Source: Dactylosporangium vinaceum (GTDB lineage Bacteria > Actinomycetota > Actinomycetes > Mycobacteriales > Micromonosporaceae). From it: DNA of 64,000 nt. Below, in pieces: positions 27,903 through 35,951 of this stretch (its first letter is position 1; each line of letters starts with the position of its first letter). Below the pieces are notes generated by a model that was not told where the DNA came from, made no database searches, and worked only from the letters and a program-made list of their open reading frames with translations. The position numbers and the translations under genes are program-made. The DNA lies in NCBI RefSeq assembly GCF_019904175.1, contig NZ_CP061913.1, forward strand, positions 8,184,001 to 8,248,000, read 5' to 3'.

Positions 27903-28765
27903 GCGGTCCGCAGCGAAGCGCAGGCCACACGGCCAGGTTCCTCGTCACCGGCGCCGGCGGCATGCTGGGCCGTGACCTGCTCGCCGTCCTGGCCGACCAC
28001 GACGTGACAGCGGCGACCCGGGCCGAACTCGACATCACCGACACCGCGAAGGTCAGCGACCTCGTCGACGGCCACGACGTCGTCATCAACGCCGCGGCCT
28101 GGACCGACGTCGACGGCGCCGAGGCCGACGAGGCCGCCGCGACGGCGGTCAACGGCACAGGCGTCGAGGTGCTGGCGCAGGCGTGTGCGGCGACCGGCGC
28201 CAGGCTGATCCACGTCTCCACCGACTACGTCTTCCCCGGCGACGCCACCGAGCCCTACGCCGAGGACGCCCCGACCGACCCGATCAACGCCTACGGCCGC
28301 AGCAAGCTGGCCGGCGAGCGCGCGGCGCTGCGGCACGGCGGCCATGTCGTGCGCACCGCCTGGCTCTACGGCGAGACCGGCCGGAACTTCGTGACCACGA
28401 TGCTCAGGCTGGCCGGCGAGCGCGAGTTCGTCGAGGTGGTCGACGACCAGCTCGGCCAGCCGACGTGGTCGCGCGACCTGGCCGAGCGCCTGGTGCAGCT
28501 GGCACTGGCGGACGCACCCGCCGGCGTCTACCACGGCACCGCGTCGGGCCAGGTCACCTGGTTCGGGCTGGCCCAGGCGGTCTTCGCGGAGGCCGGCCAC
28601 GACCCGGCCCGGGTCCGCCCGACGACGAGCGCCGCCTACGCCCGCCCGGCGAAGCGCCCCGCCTACAGCGTCCTCGGCCACAGCCGCTGGGCCGCGGCCG
28701 GGCTGGCGCCCATGCGCCAGTGGCGTGCCATGCTGCATGACATGGTCCCTGGAGTCGTCCGGTGA
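27899..28765 (+). CDS. rmlD: dTDP-4-dehydrorhamnose reductase
   Basis: A 288-residue Rossmann-fold reductase: NADPH motif VTGAGGMLGRDLL, NAAAWTDVDGAE, HVSTDYVFPG, catalytic YxxxK in YGRSKLAGE, and RTAWLYGETGRNFVTTML. It performs the last step to dTDP-L-rhamnose. The ATG overlaps the rmlB stop and its own stop overlaps the next start (GTGA), so rmlB, rmlD and the DUF2304 gene are translationally coupled. Confidence 0.95.
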   Translation: MSGPQRSAGHTARFLVTGAGGMLGRDLLAVLADHDVTAATRAELDITDTAKVSDLVDGHDVVINAAAWTDVDGAEADEAAATAVNGTGVEVLAQACAATGARLIHVSTDYVFPGDATEPYAEDAPTDPINAYGRSKLAGERAALRHGGHVVRTAWLYGETGRNFVTTMLRLAGEREFVEVVDDQLGQPTWSRDLAERLVQLALADAPAGVYHGTASGQVTWFGLAQAVFAEAGHDPARVRPTTSAAYARPAKRPAYSVLGHSRWAAAGLAPMRQWRAMLHDMVPGVVR

Positions 28766-29163
28766 AGCTCACGATCGTCACCGGCCTGACCGCCCTCGCG
28801 GTGCTCGCGTTCATGGTCGAGCTGCTGCGGCGCCGGCAGCTGCAGGAGAAGTACGCCATCCTCTGGCTGCTCGTCAGCATCGTCATGCTGCCGCTGGCGT
28901 TCTTCCCGTTCATCACCGACAAGACGGCGCGGCTGCTCGGCATCGCCAGCGGCGTCAGCCTGGTGCTGTTCCTCGGCATCGTCTTCCTGCTCCTGGTCAC
29001 CGTGCACCTGAGCTGGGAGGTCAGTCGCCTGGAGGAGGAGACCCGGACCCTCGCCGAGGACCTGGCCCTGCTCCGCAGCGAGCTCGGCCGGCCGCGGCCC
29101 CAGGACGAGATCCCCCACGAGGCCCTCGAAGCGCAGGGAACGGCACCCGATGATCAACGGTAA
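28762..29163 (+). CDS. DUF2304-family membrane protein
   Basis: A 133-residue protein with three membrane helices (VTGLTALAVLAFMVELL, AILWLLVSIVMLPLAFFPF, LVLFLGIVFLLLVTVHLSWEV) and a cytoplasmic coiled-coil tail (VSRLEEETRTLAEDLALLRS). DUF2304 proteins regularly accompany GT2 polyprenyl-phosphate sugar transferases in cell-envelope glycan loci and may anchor or aid them. It overlaps rmlD by GTGA and the glycosyltransferase by 14 bp. Confidence 0.9.
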   Translation: MKLTIVTGLTALAVLAFMVELLRRRQLQEKYAILWLLVSIVMLPLAFFPFITDKTARLLGIASGVSLVLFLGIVFLLLVTVHLSWEVSRLEEETRTLAEDLALLRSELGRPRPQDEIPHEALEAQGTAPDDQR

Positions 29164-29851
29164 GAAGGTACTGATCATCATCCCGGCCTGGAACGAGTCG
29201 GGGTCGATCGCCGAGGTCGTCCGCGAGGTCCGCGGCGAGCTGCCCTCGGTCGACATCATCGTGGTCGACGACGGCTCCGCCGACGACACCGCGATCAAGG
29301 CGGCCGGCGCCGGGGCGATCGTGGCGAAGCTGCCGTTCAACCTCGGCGTCGGCGGGGCCATGCGCACCGGCTACCGGTACGCCCGCGACCACGGCTACGA
29401 CGTCGCCATCCAGGTCGACGCCGACGGTCAGCACGACCCGCGGTACATCCCGAAGCTCGTCGACGCCCTCGACGAGCACGACATGGTGATCGGGGCCCGG
29501 TTCGCCGGCGAGGGTGGCTATGCGGTCAAGGGCCCGCGCCAGTGGGCGATGAAGATGCTGTCGGTCGTCCTGTCGCGGCTCTCCCGCACGAAGCTGACGG
29601 ACACGACGTCGGGTCACCGCGCGGTGAACCGGCGCACCATCGAGTTCTTCGCGCACTGGTACCCGGCCGAGTACCTCGGCGACACCATCGAGGTCCTCGT
29701 CCGCCTGGCCCGCAACGGCTTCAAGATCACACAGATCCCGGTGGCCATGCGCCCGCGGATGGCCGGCACCCCCAGCAACTCCCCGGTGAAGGCCACCATC
29801 TACCTCGGCCGCGCGTTCGTCGTGCTGCTCCTGGCCATCATCCGCGCGTGA
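29150..29851 (+). CDS. GT2-family glycosyltransferase (dolichyl-phosphate-mannose-synthase type)
   Basis: A 233-residue GT-A glycosyltransferase: IIIPAWNESGSIAEVV, IVVDDGSADDT (UDP/GDP-sugar and metal region), VDADGQHDPRYI (DxD-like), and VIGARFAGEG, ending in a hydrophobic segment. It resembles DPM1-type enzymes moving a sugar from a nucleotide donor to polyprenyl phosphate. With the rml genes it probably serves a rhamnose-containing envelope polymer, but the donor is not shown by sequence. The start overlaps the DUF2304 gene. Confidence 0.92.
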   Translation: MINGKKVLIIIPAWNESGSIAEVVREVRGELPSVDIIVVDDGSADDTAIKAAGAGAIVAKLPFNLGVGGAMRTGYRYARDHGYDVAIQVDADGQHDPRYIPKLVDALDEHDMVIGARFAGEGGYAVKGPRQWAMKMLSVVLSRLSRTKLTDTTSGHRAVNRRTIEFFAHWYPAEYLGDTIEVLVRLARNGFKITQIPVAMRPRMAGTPSNSPVKATIYLGRAFVVLLLAIIRA

Positions 29852-29930
29852 CCGGTCCGCGGCCCGAGAGCCGGCGGCTCCACTTCCCGTGGCGCGGCGG
29901 CCGCGGGACGGTGGAGGGGGCGGCGTAGAC

Positions 29931-31610
29931 GTGGCGCTGCTGCGGGCGTTCGAGGACCACGGCTACTGGCCGGAGTACAGCACGTTCCTCCTCCGCGACG
30001 CCGGGCGCGGATCGCCGGCCCGGGTCGGCGGCCTGCTCGCCGAGTACGCGGTCCGGACCGCCCCGTGCGGCTCCATCGCCCGGGCCGGCGACGGCTGGGT
30101 CGACGCCCAGGCCGCCGGCCGCTACCAGCACGTGCGCCTCGAGGCCCACGACGACCGGCCGCCGCCCGAGCCGGGCTGGCCCGAGCTCGTCGAGACACCC
30201 TTCAACACCGCCGGCGTCGTCGGCCTGTCCATGGTCGCCAGCGGGGTCCGCGACGCCTTCCGGCTGGGCGACCCCGGGCTGTACCGCCTGCGCCTGGGCC
30301 GCCGCCACGACCCCGACGACCCCGACGGCAGCGCGTACCTGCTGCAGTTCTGGCCCGTCGAGGCCCCCGTCGACCCGCCCCGGTGGCTGGCCCGCGACCA
30401 CCCGCTCCTGCGCGCCGACCGCCGCGCCGACGACCTGCGCGACGCCGTGACGGATCTCGTGATGCTCGTCCTGTGGGCGGGCGAGTCGGGTGACGTCCTG
30501 ACCGTCGCCCGCATCGCCGACCGCCTGCAATGCCCGGCCCTCGACGCCCGCGCCGTGCTGGCCCGCGCGGTCGCCGACGGCTTCGTGACCGGCTACGCCG
30601 ACCAGCCCGAGGAGGAGCCGCTCACCCTCGCGGTCCACGGCCGGCCCGAGCCGCCGCCCCGGATCGCGGCGCCGCCGACGCAGCTCGTGCCCCGCGCCGC
30701 GTACTCCCGGTCCACGGCCCCCGAGGGCCCTCCCCCGAAGGCGGGCTTCGCCGGCTCCGGCGGCGAGCTGATCGTGTGGCGCGACGGCTCCCCCGTGCAG
30801 CTGGCCCACTGGCCGCGCGCCCAGATCCGCCAGGCCGTGCAGACCCGCCACGGCACCGTCCTGCTCGCCGCCGACCACCAGGCCGCCCTGATCCGCCCGG
30901 ACGGCGAGTTCGTCCTGCTGGGCACCGCTTTCGGCGGCCGCGCACACGTCGACGACCAGGGCGAGCGGCTGGCCCTGACCGAGCGCCACGTGGGCCGCAG
31001 CACGTGGTTTCGCATCCACTGCTTCGACCTGGCCGACGGCACCGACCACACCATGCCACCCGGCCGCATCGACGGTCTGAACGCCGCCACCCACGGCATC
31101 ATCGACGGCCGCGTCCACGCCTCGATCGGCCGCGAGAGCGTGACCTGGCGCCCCGGTTCCGAAGAGCCGATGCCGCTTCCGTACCGCCTCAGGCAGCTCG
31201 ACCCCCACAGCGCGACGATCCTCGCGCAGTCCCCCACCGCGCCGACGATGCTCGTCTGCGCCGACGGCGGGCCACGCCCGCTGGACGTGGACCCCGTCGC
31301 CGGCCTGGCCCCGGGCGGCCGCTGGCTGCACACCTGGGACCACGACCCGCCGGCACTCGTCCTCTACGACCTGCCCGACCCGAGTGAGGCCCGCCGCGTC
31401 GCCCTGCCGCGGGGCAGCGCCGTGGGCCCGGCCGGCGGCGTGGTCTGGGAGGACGCGACCCACATCCTGGTGCCGGCGCAGTACGGAGCGAACGAGCTGG
31501 GCGTGCCGCTGGCCCGGGTCGACGTCGTGTCCGGCGCGTTCGAGGCCGTCGCGCTGCCGGCCGCGGGCCAGTCCCGGCCGACGCTGGTCGAACCCCTCTG
31601 GACCGCCTGA
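29931..31610 (+). CDS. Hypothetical protein with a central helix-turn-helix and a C-terminal beta-propeller-like region
   Basis: A 559-residue protein of no family known to me. Three parts can be seen: an N-terminal about 170 residues with many aromatic and acidic residues (AFEDHGYWPEYSTFLLRDAG), a helical segment around residues 180-220 (TVARIADRLQCPALDARAVL) like a winged helix, and a C-terminal half with repeated strands ending in Asp/Gly turns (LIRPDGEFVLLGTAFGG, HCFDLADGTDHTM, LARVDVVSGAFEAVAL), like a beta-propeller. No signal peptide. The GTG 29931 is chosen; an upstream GTG would add a Gly-rich stretch. It stands alone between the rml arm and the proteasome genes, ending at a strong terminator. 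Confidence 0.72.
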   Translation: MALLRAFEDHGYWPEYSTFLLRDAGRGSPARVGGLLAEYAVRTAPCGSIARAGDGWVDAQAAGRYQHVRLEAHDDRPPPEPGWPELVETPFNTAGVVGLSMVASGVRDAFRLGDPGLYRLRLGRRHDPDDPDGSAYLLQFWPVEAPVDPPRWLARDHPLLRADRRADDLRDAVTDLVMLVLWAGESGDVLTVARIADRLQCPALDARAVLARAVADGFVTGYADQPEEEPLTLAVHGRPEPPPRIAAPPTQLVPRAAYSRSTAPEGPPPKAGFAGSGGELIVWRDGSPVQLAHWPRAQIRQAVQTRHGTVLLAADHQAALIRPDGEFVLLGTAFGGRAHVDDQGERLALTERHVGRSTWFRIHCFDLADGTDHTMPPGRIDGLNAATHGIIDGRVHASIGRESVTWRPGSEEPMPLPYRLRQLDPHSATILAQSPTAPTMLVCADGGPRPLDVDPVAGLAPGGRWLHTWDHDPPALVLYDLPDPSEARRVALPRGSAVGPAGGVVWEDATHILVPAQYGANELGVPLARVDVVSGAFEAVALPAAGQSRPTLVEPLWTA

Positions 31611-31691
31611 CCGGCGCGACCGCGCGCCGGCGCTCGGCAGTCCCCGGCAACGGCGGAGGGGCACCACCGGCGACGGCCGGTCGTGCCCCTC
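31611..31691. terminator. Two hairpins forming a bidirectional terminator
   Basis: Immediately after the stop at 31610: CCGGCGCG/CGCGCCGG (31611-31630, 8-bp stem). Then 31656-31671 (GAGGGGCACCACCGGC) pairs with 31676-31691 with one mismatch and a 4-nt loop, giving a 16-bp stem. It lies between the 559-residue protein gene and prcA, which converge, and could stop transcription from both sides. Confidence 0.7.
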
Positions 31692-31723
31692 TATGCTGCC
31701 TGAAGCTGCGGTCGCGCCCGGTG

Positions 31724-32596
31724 CTACTCGGCGTCGCCCTTGTCGGCCGTGTCGCTGCTGGGCTTGGGGTCGCCCGGCTCCGCGGGGGCCGGGGTCGGCC
31801 CGCCGGACGCGTTGTCGGCCGGGGTGCTCGGGGAGGCCGGCGGCTGCGGCTTGTCCTCGAGGCCCTCCTCGATGTCGGCGTCCTTGGTGGTGCCCGACGT
31901 GTCGTCGAGGATCGCCGTCAGGGCCAGGCCGGTCAGCCGGCGGAAGGTCCGCCCGGGCCGGTTGCGGTCCAGGACGGCGACCTCCAGCTGGTGGGCGGCC
32001 AGGGTGCGCGGCTGGCCGTTTTCGCCGCCGACGCTGGCGAGCCCCTCGACGGCGAGCTTGAGGGCTTCAGCGAGCGTCTGGTCGGGCCGCAGGCGGCTCT
32101 TGACGGCGGTGGCGACGGCGTCGGACTGGCCGCCCATCGTGACCATGCCCTGCTCGTCCTGGACCGACCCGTCGTAGGTGATCCGGTAGAGCTCGTCGTC
32201 CTCGGCCGTCAGCCCGGCCTCGGCCACGCAGATCTCCACCTCGTAGGGCTTCTGCTCCTGCGTGAAGATCGCGCCGAGGTTGCGGGCGTAGAAGTTGGCG
32301 ATCTGCCGCCCGGTCACGTCCCCGCGCGCGTAGGAGTATCCGTGCAGGTCGGCCAGCCGGACCCCGGCCGAGCGCAGCGCCTCGAACTCCGGATAGCGCC
32401 CGACCGCCGCGAACCCGATCCGGTCGTAGATCTCGCTGACCTTGTGCAGCGCGGTGGAGAGGTTCTCGGCCACGAACAGCACGCCGCCCTCGTAGCTGAG
32501 CACCATGACGCTGCGACCGCGAGCAATGCCCTTGCGCGCGTACTCCGAGCGGTCCCGCATGATCTGCTCGGGCGAGGCGTAGAACTGCATGGCCAC
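31724..32596 (-). CDS. prcA: 20S proteasome alpha subunit
   Basis: A 290-residue protein with the alpha-subunit N-terminal helix (SPEQIMRDRSEYARKGIARG), RSVMVLSYEGGVLFVAENLS, and the mid-domain motif IGFAAVGRYPEFEAL. Alpha rings cap the beta rings and gate substrate entry; Mpa docks on them. The C-terminal about 50 residues are a disordered Pro/Ser/Asp-rich tail, longer than in M. tuberculosis. The GTG at 32596 has an AAGGAG sequence upstream; ATG 32590 is the alternative start. It is 174 bp downstream of prcB, an unusually long gap filled with tandem repeats. Confidence 0.95.
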   Translation of the reverse strand: MAMQFYASPEQIMRDRSEYARKGIARGRSVMVLSYEGGVLFVAENLSTALHKVSEIYDRIGFAAVGRYPEFEALRSAGVRLADLHGYSYARGDVTGRQIANFYARNLGAIFTQEQKPYEVEICVAEAGLTAEDDELYRITYDGSVQDEQGMVTMGGQSDAVATAVKSRLRPDQTLAEALKLAVEGLASVGGENGQPRTLAAHQLEVAVLDRNRPGRTFRRLTGLALTAILDDTSGTTKDADIEEGLEDKPQPPASPSTPADNASGGPTPAPAEPGDPKPSSDTADKGDAE

Positions 32597-32634
32597 GGTG
32601 GCGGACTCTCCTTCAGCTCGGTTGGTACGCGTGC

Positions 32635-32693
32635 GGTGGTGCTGCGTCCAGGTGGTGCTGTGTCCAGGTGGTGCTGTGTCCAGGTGGTGCTTC
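32635..32693. repeat. 16-bp tandem repeat in the prcB-prcA gap
   Basis: GTCCAGGTGGTGCTGT is present at 32646-32661 and 32662-32677, with a third copy ending GTGCTT at 32678-32692 and a partial GGTGGTGCTGC copy before (32635-32645). In total about 3.6 units. On the minus strand it would be within the transcript between prcB and prcA. Copies are nearly identical, so expansion may be recent. No motif known to me. Confidence 0.85.
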
Positions 32694-32770
32694 GTGCCGG
32701 TCGCGGCGACGCCCGCGGTCGCTGCGGGCCGGCGGTGGAGCGGTGGTGGAGCGTGCGGGCGGTGGGGCGG

Positions 32771-33613
32771 TCAGGGCGTCGGGTTCTCGGAGCGCTCGGC
32801 GATGATCTGCTCGGCCACGGCCCGGGTCTCGTCGTCGCCGTAGCGGCGGGTGCCTTCGACAGTGGCGGTCATGATCACCGGGAAGATGTTGCGCAGGAGG
32901 TCGGGGCCGCCGGTGGCGGTGTCGTCGTCGGCGGCGTCGTAGAGGGCCTCGATGGCCAGCTTGACGGCCTCGTCGGTGGTGACGCCGGGCCGGTAGCGCT
33001 TCTTCAGCGACGACTTGGCGAAGAGCGAGCCGGAGCCGATCGAGTCGTAGCCGCGCTCCTCGTAGACGCCGCCGGCCACGTCGAAGCTGAAGATGCGGCC
33101 GGCCTTGTCGACGCTCTTGGCGTCGACGTCGAAGCCGGCGAAGAGCGGGACGACGGCCAGGCCCTGCATGGCCGCGCCGAGGTTGTTGCGGACCATGCTG
33201 GCCAGCCGGTTCGCCTTGCCCTCGAGGGAGAGCATGCTGCTCTCGATCTTCTCGTAGTGCTCGAGCTCGACCTGGAACAGCCGGATCATCTCCAGGCCGA
33301 AGCCCGCGGTGCCGGCCATGCCGACGAGCGAGTAGGCGTCGGCCGCGAAGACCTTCTCGATGTCGCGCTGGGCGATGAGGTTGCCCATCGTCGCGCGCCG
33401 GTCGCCGCCCATGAGGACGCCGTCGGTGCAGGCGATCGCGACGATCGTGGTGGCGTGGGCGCTCACGCCTTCGGCCGCCATGCCGGGCGGCAGCGGCCGC
33501 CGTCCGGGGAGCAGCTCCGGCGCCACGCTCGACAGAAACTCAGTGAAGGACGAGCTCCCGGCGGCGTGGAACGCGGCGGGCGGGCGCCCTGAGTGGTCAA
33601 GACCCGACGGCAA
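32771..33613 (-). CDS. prcB: 20S proteasome beta subunit
   Basis: A 280-residue precursor. The mature subunit begins at Thr55 (TTIVAIACTDGVLMGGDRR, N-terminal nucleophile), preceded by a 54-residue propeptide with the conserved SSFTEFLSSVAPELLPG. Other beta marks are the GTAGFGLEMIRLFQVELEHY helix (in parts: GTAGFGLEM, LFQVELEHYEK) and GSGSLFAKSSLKKRY. Autocleavage exposes the threonine active site. The start is TTG 33613: it has an AAGGAGG Shine-Dalgarno 7 nt upstream, while no ATG or GTG in the area has such a site and the propeptide length fits. It is separated from prcA by a repeat-containing gap. Confidence 0.94.
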   Translation of the reverse strand: MPSGLDHSGRPPAAFHAAGSSSFTEFLSSVAPELLPGRRPLPPGMAAEGVSAHATTIVAIACTDGVLMGGDRRATMGNLIAQRDIEKVFAADAYSLVGMAGTAGFGLEMIRLFQVELEHYEKIESSMLSLEGKANRLASMVRNNLGAAMQGLAVVPLFAGFDVDAKSVDKAGRIFSFDVAGGVYEERGYDSIGSGSLFAKSSLKKRYRPGVTTDEAVKLAIEALYDAADDDTATGGPDLLRNIFPVIMTATVEGTRRYGDDETRAVAEQIIAERSENPTP

Positions 33614-33966
33614 CGGAGCCCCTCCTTGGTCGCTGTGGTGACGTGCTGGTGATCGACTGTAGTGCCCAACAATACGCCGCCCGACAGCTCCCTCGCGGCG
33701 CGCCGCAACGCTGTGGGCGAACACGCACCGGACGAACCATCGAGACCCGGCCTGACCTGCACCGTCCCCGAACCACCGGCCCGACACGCCTGCCCGACCA
33801 TTGCCGGACCGCTGCGGCGGACCCGCGAGCCGATGGTGCGCACGCCGGACGGTTGGTGCGCGATGGTGCTGACCCGGCCCCGCGCGCATGACTCCGGCCC
33901 GGCCGAACGCTCATCCCCGCCGGAGTCGCACGGCGCCGGCGGCGGCGGTGGATGGGTGAATGGGCA
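33614..33966. other. Gene-free interval upstream of prcB
   Basis: About 350 bp between prcB and the pup terminator. Only the TTG-associated AAGGAGG (near 33620-33627) and a GTATTG/TACAGT-rich patch (about 33655-33680) that could hold the prcB promoter were noticed. No gene-like frame with convincing codon use was found. Confidence 0.5.
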
Positions 33967-33996
33967 CCGCCCGCCCGGGGTGACCCGGACGGGCGG
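33967..33996 (-). terminator. Hairpin terminator after pup
   Basis: CCGCCCGCCCGGG (33967-33979) pairs with CCCGGACGGGCGG (33984-33996) with one mismatch (G-U on RNA) and a 4-nt loop, starting 12 bp past the pup stop. It would end the dop-pup transcript before prcB; no U-tract follows, as usual in GC-rich actinobacteria. Confidence 0.65.
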
Positions 33997-34008
33997 CGGT
34001 GGGTGCGG

Positions 34009-34224
34009 CTACTCGCCGCCCTTCTGCACGTATCCGCGGACGAATTCTTCGGCGTTCTCCTCGAGCACGGAGTCGATCTCGTCGAGGAGGTCGTCGACGT
34101 CCTCGCCCAGTTGCTCGACCCGCTCGGCTGTCTCCGGGTTGACCTCGGGCGCGGCGACGTCCTGCTCTTCGTCACGCTTCGACTTCCCGGACTGGGACTG
34201 CCCGCCCGTATCCCTCGTAGCCAT
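34009..34224 (-). CDS. pup: Prokaryotic ubiquitin-like protein Pup
   Basis: A 71-residue, disordered, very acidic protein with the Mpa-binding coiled-coil region (AERVEQLGEDVDDLLDEIDS) and C-terminal VQKGGE. The last residue is Glu (codon GAG just before TAG), so this Pup is ready for ligation by PafA and needs no Gln deamidation by Dop, unlike the M. tuberculosis form ending GGQ. The strong GAGGAGG ribosome-binding site lies 8 nt before the ATG. It is 47 bp downstream of dop. Confidence 0.97.
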   Translation of the reverse strand: MATRDTGGQSQSGKSKRDEEQDVAAPEVNPETAERVEQLGEDVDDLLDEIDSVLEENAEEFVRGYVQKGGE

Positions 34225-34271
34225 GCTTCATCCTCCTCGGGGGGACCACCATACGTACCGCTGCATCGAAC

Positions 34272-35789
34272 TTACCCGGAAGTGATCGCTTCGAGCAGAT
34301 CCTTCGCGCTCGGGCATTTGTCGAACAGGGCGCCCACGTGCTTCTTGGTCCCTCGCTCGGGCTCCATCATCGGCACCCGCACGAGGGACTCGCGGCCCAC
34401 GTCGAAGATGACGGAGTCCCAGCTGGCCGCCACCACCTCGGCCGGGTACTTCGCGAGGCAGCGGCCGCGGAAGTAGGCCCGGGTGTCGTCCGGCGGCTCG
34501 ACGATCGCCCGCTGGACCTCGTCCTCGGTGAACAGCGTCGCCATCGAGCCGCGGGCGACGAGCCGCTGGTAGAGGCCCTTGTCGGGGCGTACGTCGGAGT
34601 ACTGCAGGTCGACGAGCTGCAGCTTGTGGGACGACCAGCCGAGGTTCTCGCGCTCGCGGTAGCCCTCCAGGAGGCGCAGCTTGGCCACCCAGTCGAGCTC
34701 GCCGGCGCACAGCATCGGGTCGCGGCCGAGCTTGTCGAGCGCGTCCTCCCAGCGGTCGAGCACGTCGAGGGTGATCTCGTCGGCGTCGTCGCCCTCGCGG
34801 CCCTCGACGAAGGCCCGGGCCCGCTCGTAGAACGCCCACTGGATGTCGAGGGCGGTGAGGCGGCGGCCGTCGCGCATGCGGATGAGGTGCTTGAGCGACG
34901 GGTCGTGGCTGACGTTCTTGAGCTCGGTGACCGGGTCGGCGATGCCCAGGTCGGACGGGAGCGCCTTCTCCTCGATCATCCCGAGGATCAGCGAGGTGCA
35001 GCCCACCTTGAGGTACGTCGAGATCTCCGACAGGTTCGCATCGCCGATGATCACGTGCAGGCGCCGGTACTTGTCCGCGTCGGCGTGCGGCTCGTCGCGG
35101 GTGTTGATGATCGGCCGCTTGAGGGTGGTCTCCAGCCCGACCTCGACCTCGAAGAAGTCGGCGCGCTGGGAGATCTGGAAGCCGGGGCCGGAGCCGTCCT
35201 GGCCGATGCCGACCCGCCCGGCGCCGCACACGATCTGCCGCGTCACGAAGAACGGGGTGAGGTGCATGACAATGTCGGCGAAGGGTGTCTGCCGGCGCAT
35301 GAGGTAGTTCTCGTGCGTGCCGTAGCTGGCGCCCTTGTTGTCGGTGTTGTTCTTGTACAGGTGGATCGGCAGCGTGCCCGGGATGGTCGCGGCGCGCCGG
35401 GCGGCCTCGGCCATGACCCGCTCGCCGGCCTTGTCCCACAGGACGATGTCCCGGGGGTTCGTCACCTCAGGGGTGGAGTACTCGGGGTGGGCGTGGTCGA
35501 CGTAGAGCCGCGCGCCGTTCGTCAGTATCACGTTGGCCAGGCCGAGGTCCTCGTCGGCAAGCGCCTCGGCCGGGTCGTAGAGCGCACCCGAGTAGGTGAA
35601 TCCGCGGGCGTCGCGCAGCGGCGACTCCTCCTCGTAGTCCCAGCGGGCCCGGCCGTTCTTGGAGAGCTCGGGCCGCGCCCCGTAGGCATTGACCACCTGG
35701 GAGGACGTGACCATGGGGTTGGCACCCGGCTGACCGGGAACGGACACCCCGTATTCGACCTCGGTACCCATCACGCGCCGCACACTCAT
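34272..35789 (-). CDS. dop: Depupylase/deamidase Dop
   Basis: A 505-residue PafA homologue with GTEVEYGVSVPG at the N-terminus (Glu of the ATP/Mg site), the Dop-specific loop around residues 40-70 (RARWDYEEESPLRDARGFT), KNNTDNKGASYGTHENYL and INTRDEPHADADKYRR. It removes Pup from substrates so that Pup is recycled. Since Pup here ends in Glu, its deamidase role should be dispensable. The ATG is 6 nt from a TAGGGT box (leaderless). It belongs to the dop-pup unit. Confidence 0.96.
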   Translation of the reverse strand: MSVRRVMGTEVEYGVSVPGQPGANPMVTSSQVVNAYGARPELSKNGRARWDYEEESPLRDARGFTYSGALYDPAEALADEDLGLANVILTNGARLYVDHAHPEYSTPEVTNPRDIVLWDKAGERVMAEAARRAATIPGTLPIHLYKNNTDNKGASYGTHENYLMRRQTPFADIVMHLTPFFVTRQIVCGAGRVGIGQDGSGPGFQISQRADFFEVEVGLETTLKRPIINTRDEPHADADKYRRLHVIIGDANLSEISTYLKVGCTSLILGMIEEKALPSDLGIADPVTELKNVSHDPSLKHLIRMRDGRRLTALDIQWAFYERARAFVEGREGDDADEITLDVLDRWEDALDKLGRDPMLCAGELDWVAKLRLLEGYRERENLGWSSHKLQLVDLQYSDVRPDKGLYQRLVARGSMATLFTEDEVQRAIVEPPDDTRAYFRGRCLAKYPAEVVAASWDSVIFDVGRESLVRVPMMEPERGTKKHVGALFDKCPSAKDLLEAITSG

Positions 35790-35795
35790 GAGACA

Positions 35796-35801
35796 ACCCT
35801 A
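35796..35801 (-). promoter_or_regulatory. Candidate -10 box (TAGGGT) for dop-pup
   Basis: TAGGGT on the minus strand lies exactly 6 nt before the dop ATG, the same geometry as for pafA. Placed after the mpa terminator, it makes dop-pup a separate transcription unit. Confidence 0.5.
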
Positions 35802-35902
35802 GTCGTATCGTCGGCGACCCGGCCCACTCACGTGGGCCAGTTTCCCTGCCGGGAGCAGCGGGGCGGCCGGCAGGACTCAAGCGGAGCTACCCCGCAAGCT
35901 TA

Positions 35903-35934
35903 AGCGGGCGGTGACCCATCGGTCACCGCCCGCT
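35903..35934 (-). terminator. Strong hairpin terminator after mpa
   Basis: GCGGGCGGTGACC (35904-35916) and GGTCACCGCCCGC (35921-35933) form a perfect 13-bp stem, 14 bp with the flanking A/T pair, and a CATC loop, beginning 18 bp past the mpa stop. It lies between mpa and dop. Confidence 0.8.
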
Positions 35935-35951
35935 CATCGTTCAATCATGAT

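Noticed and set aside
32635..32693. Tandem repeats as a possible CRISPR array
   Set aside because: The 16-bp units are directly adjacent with no spacers, so it is a simple tandem repeat.
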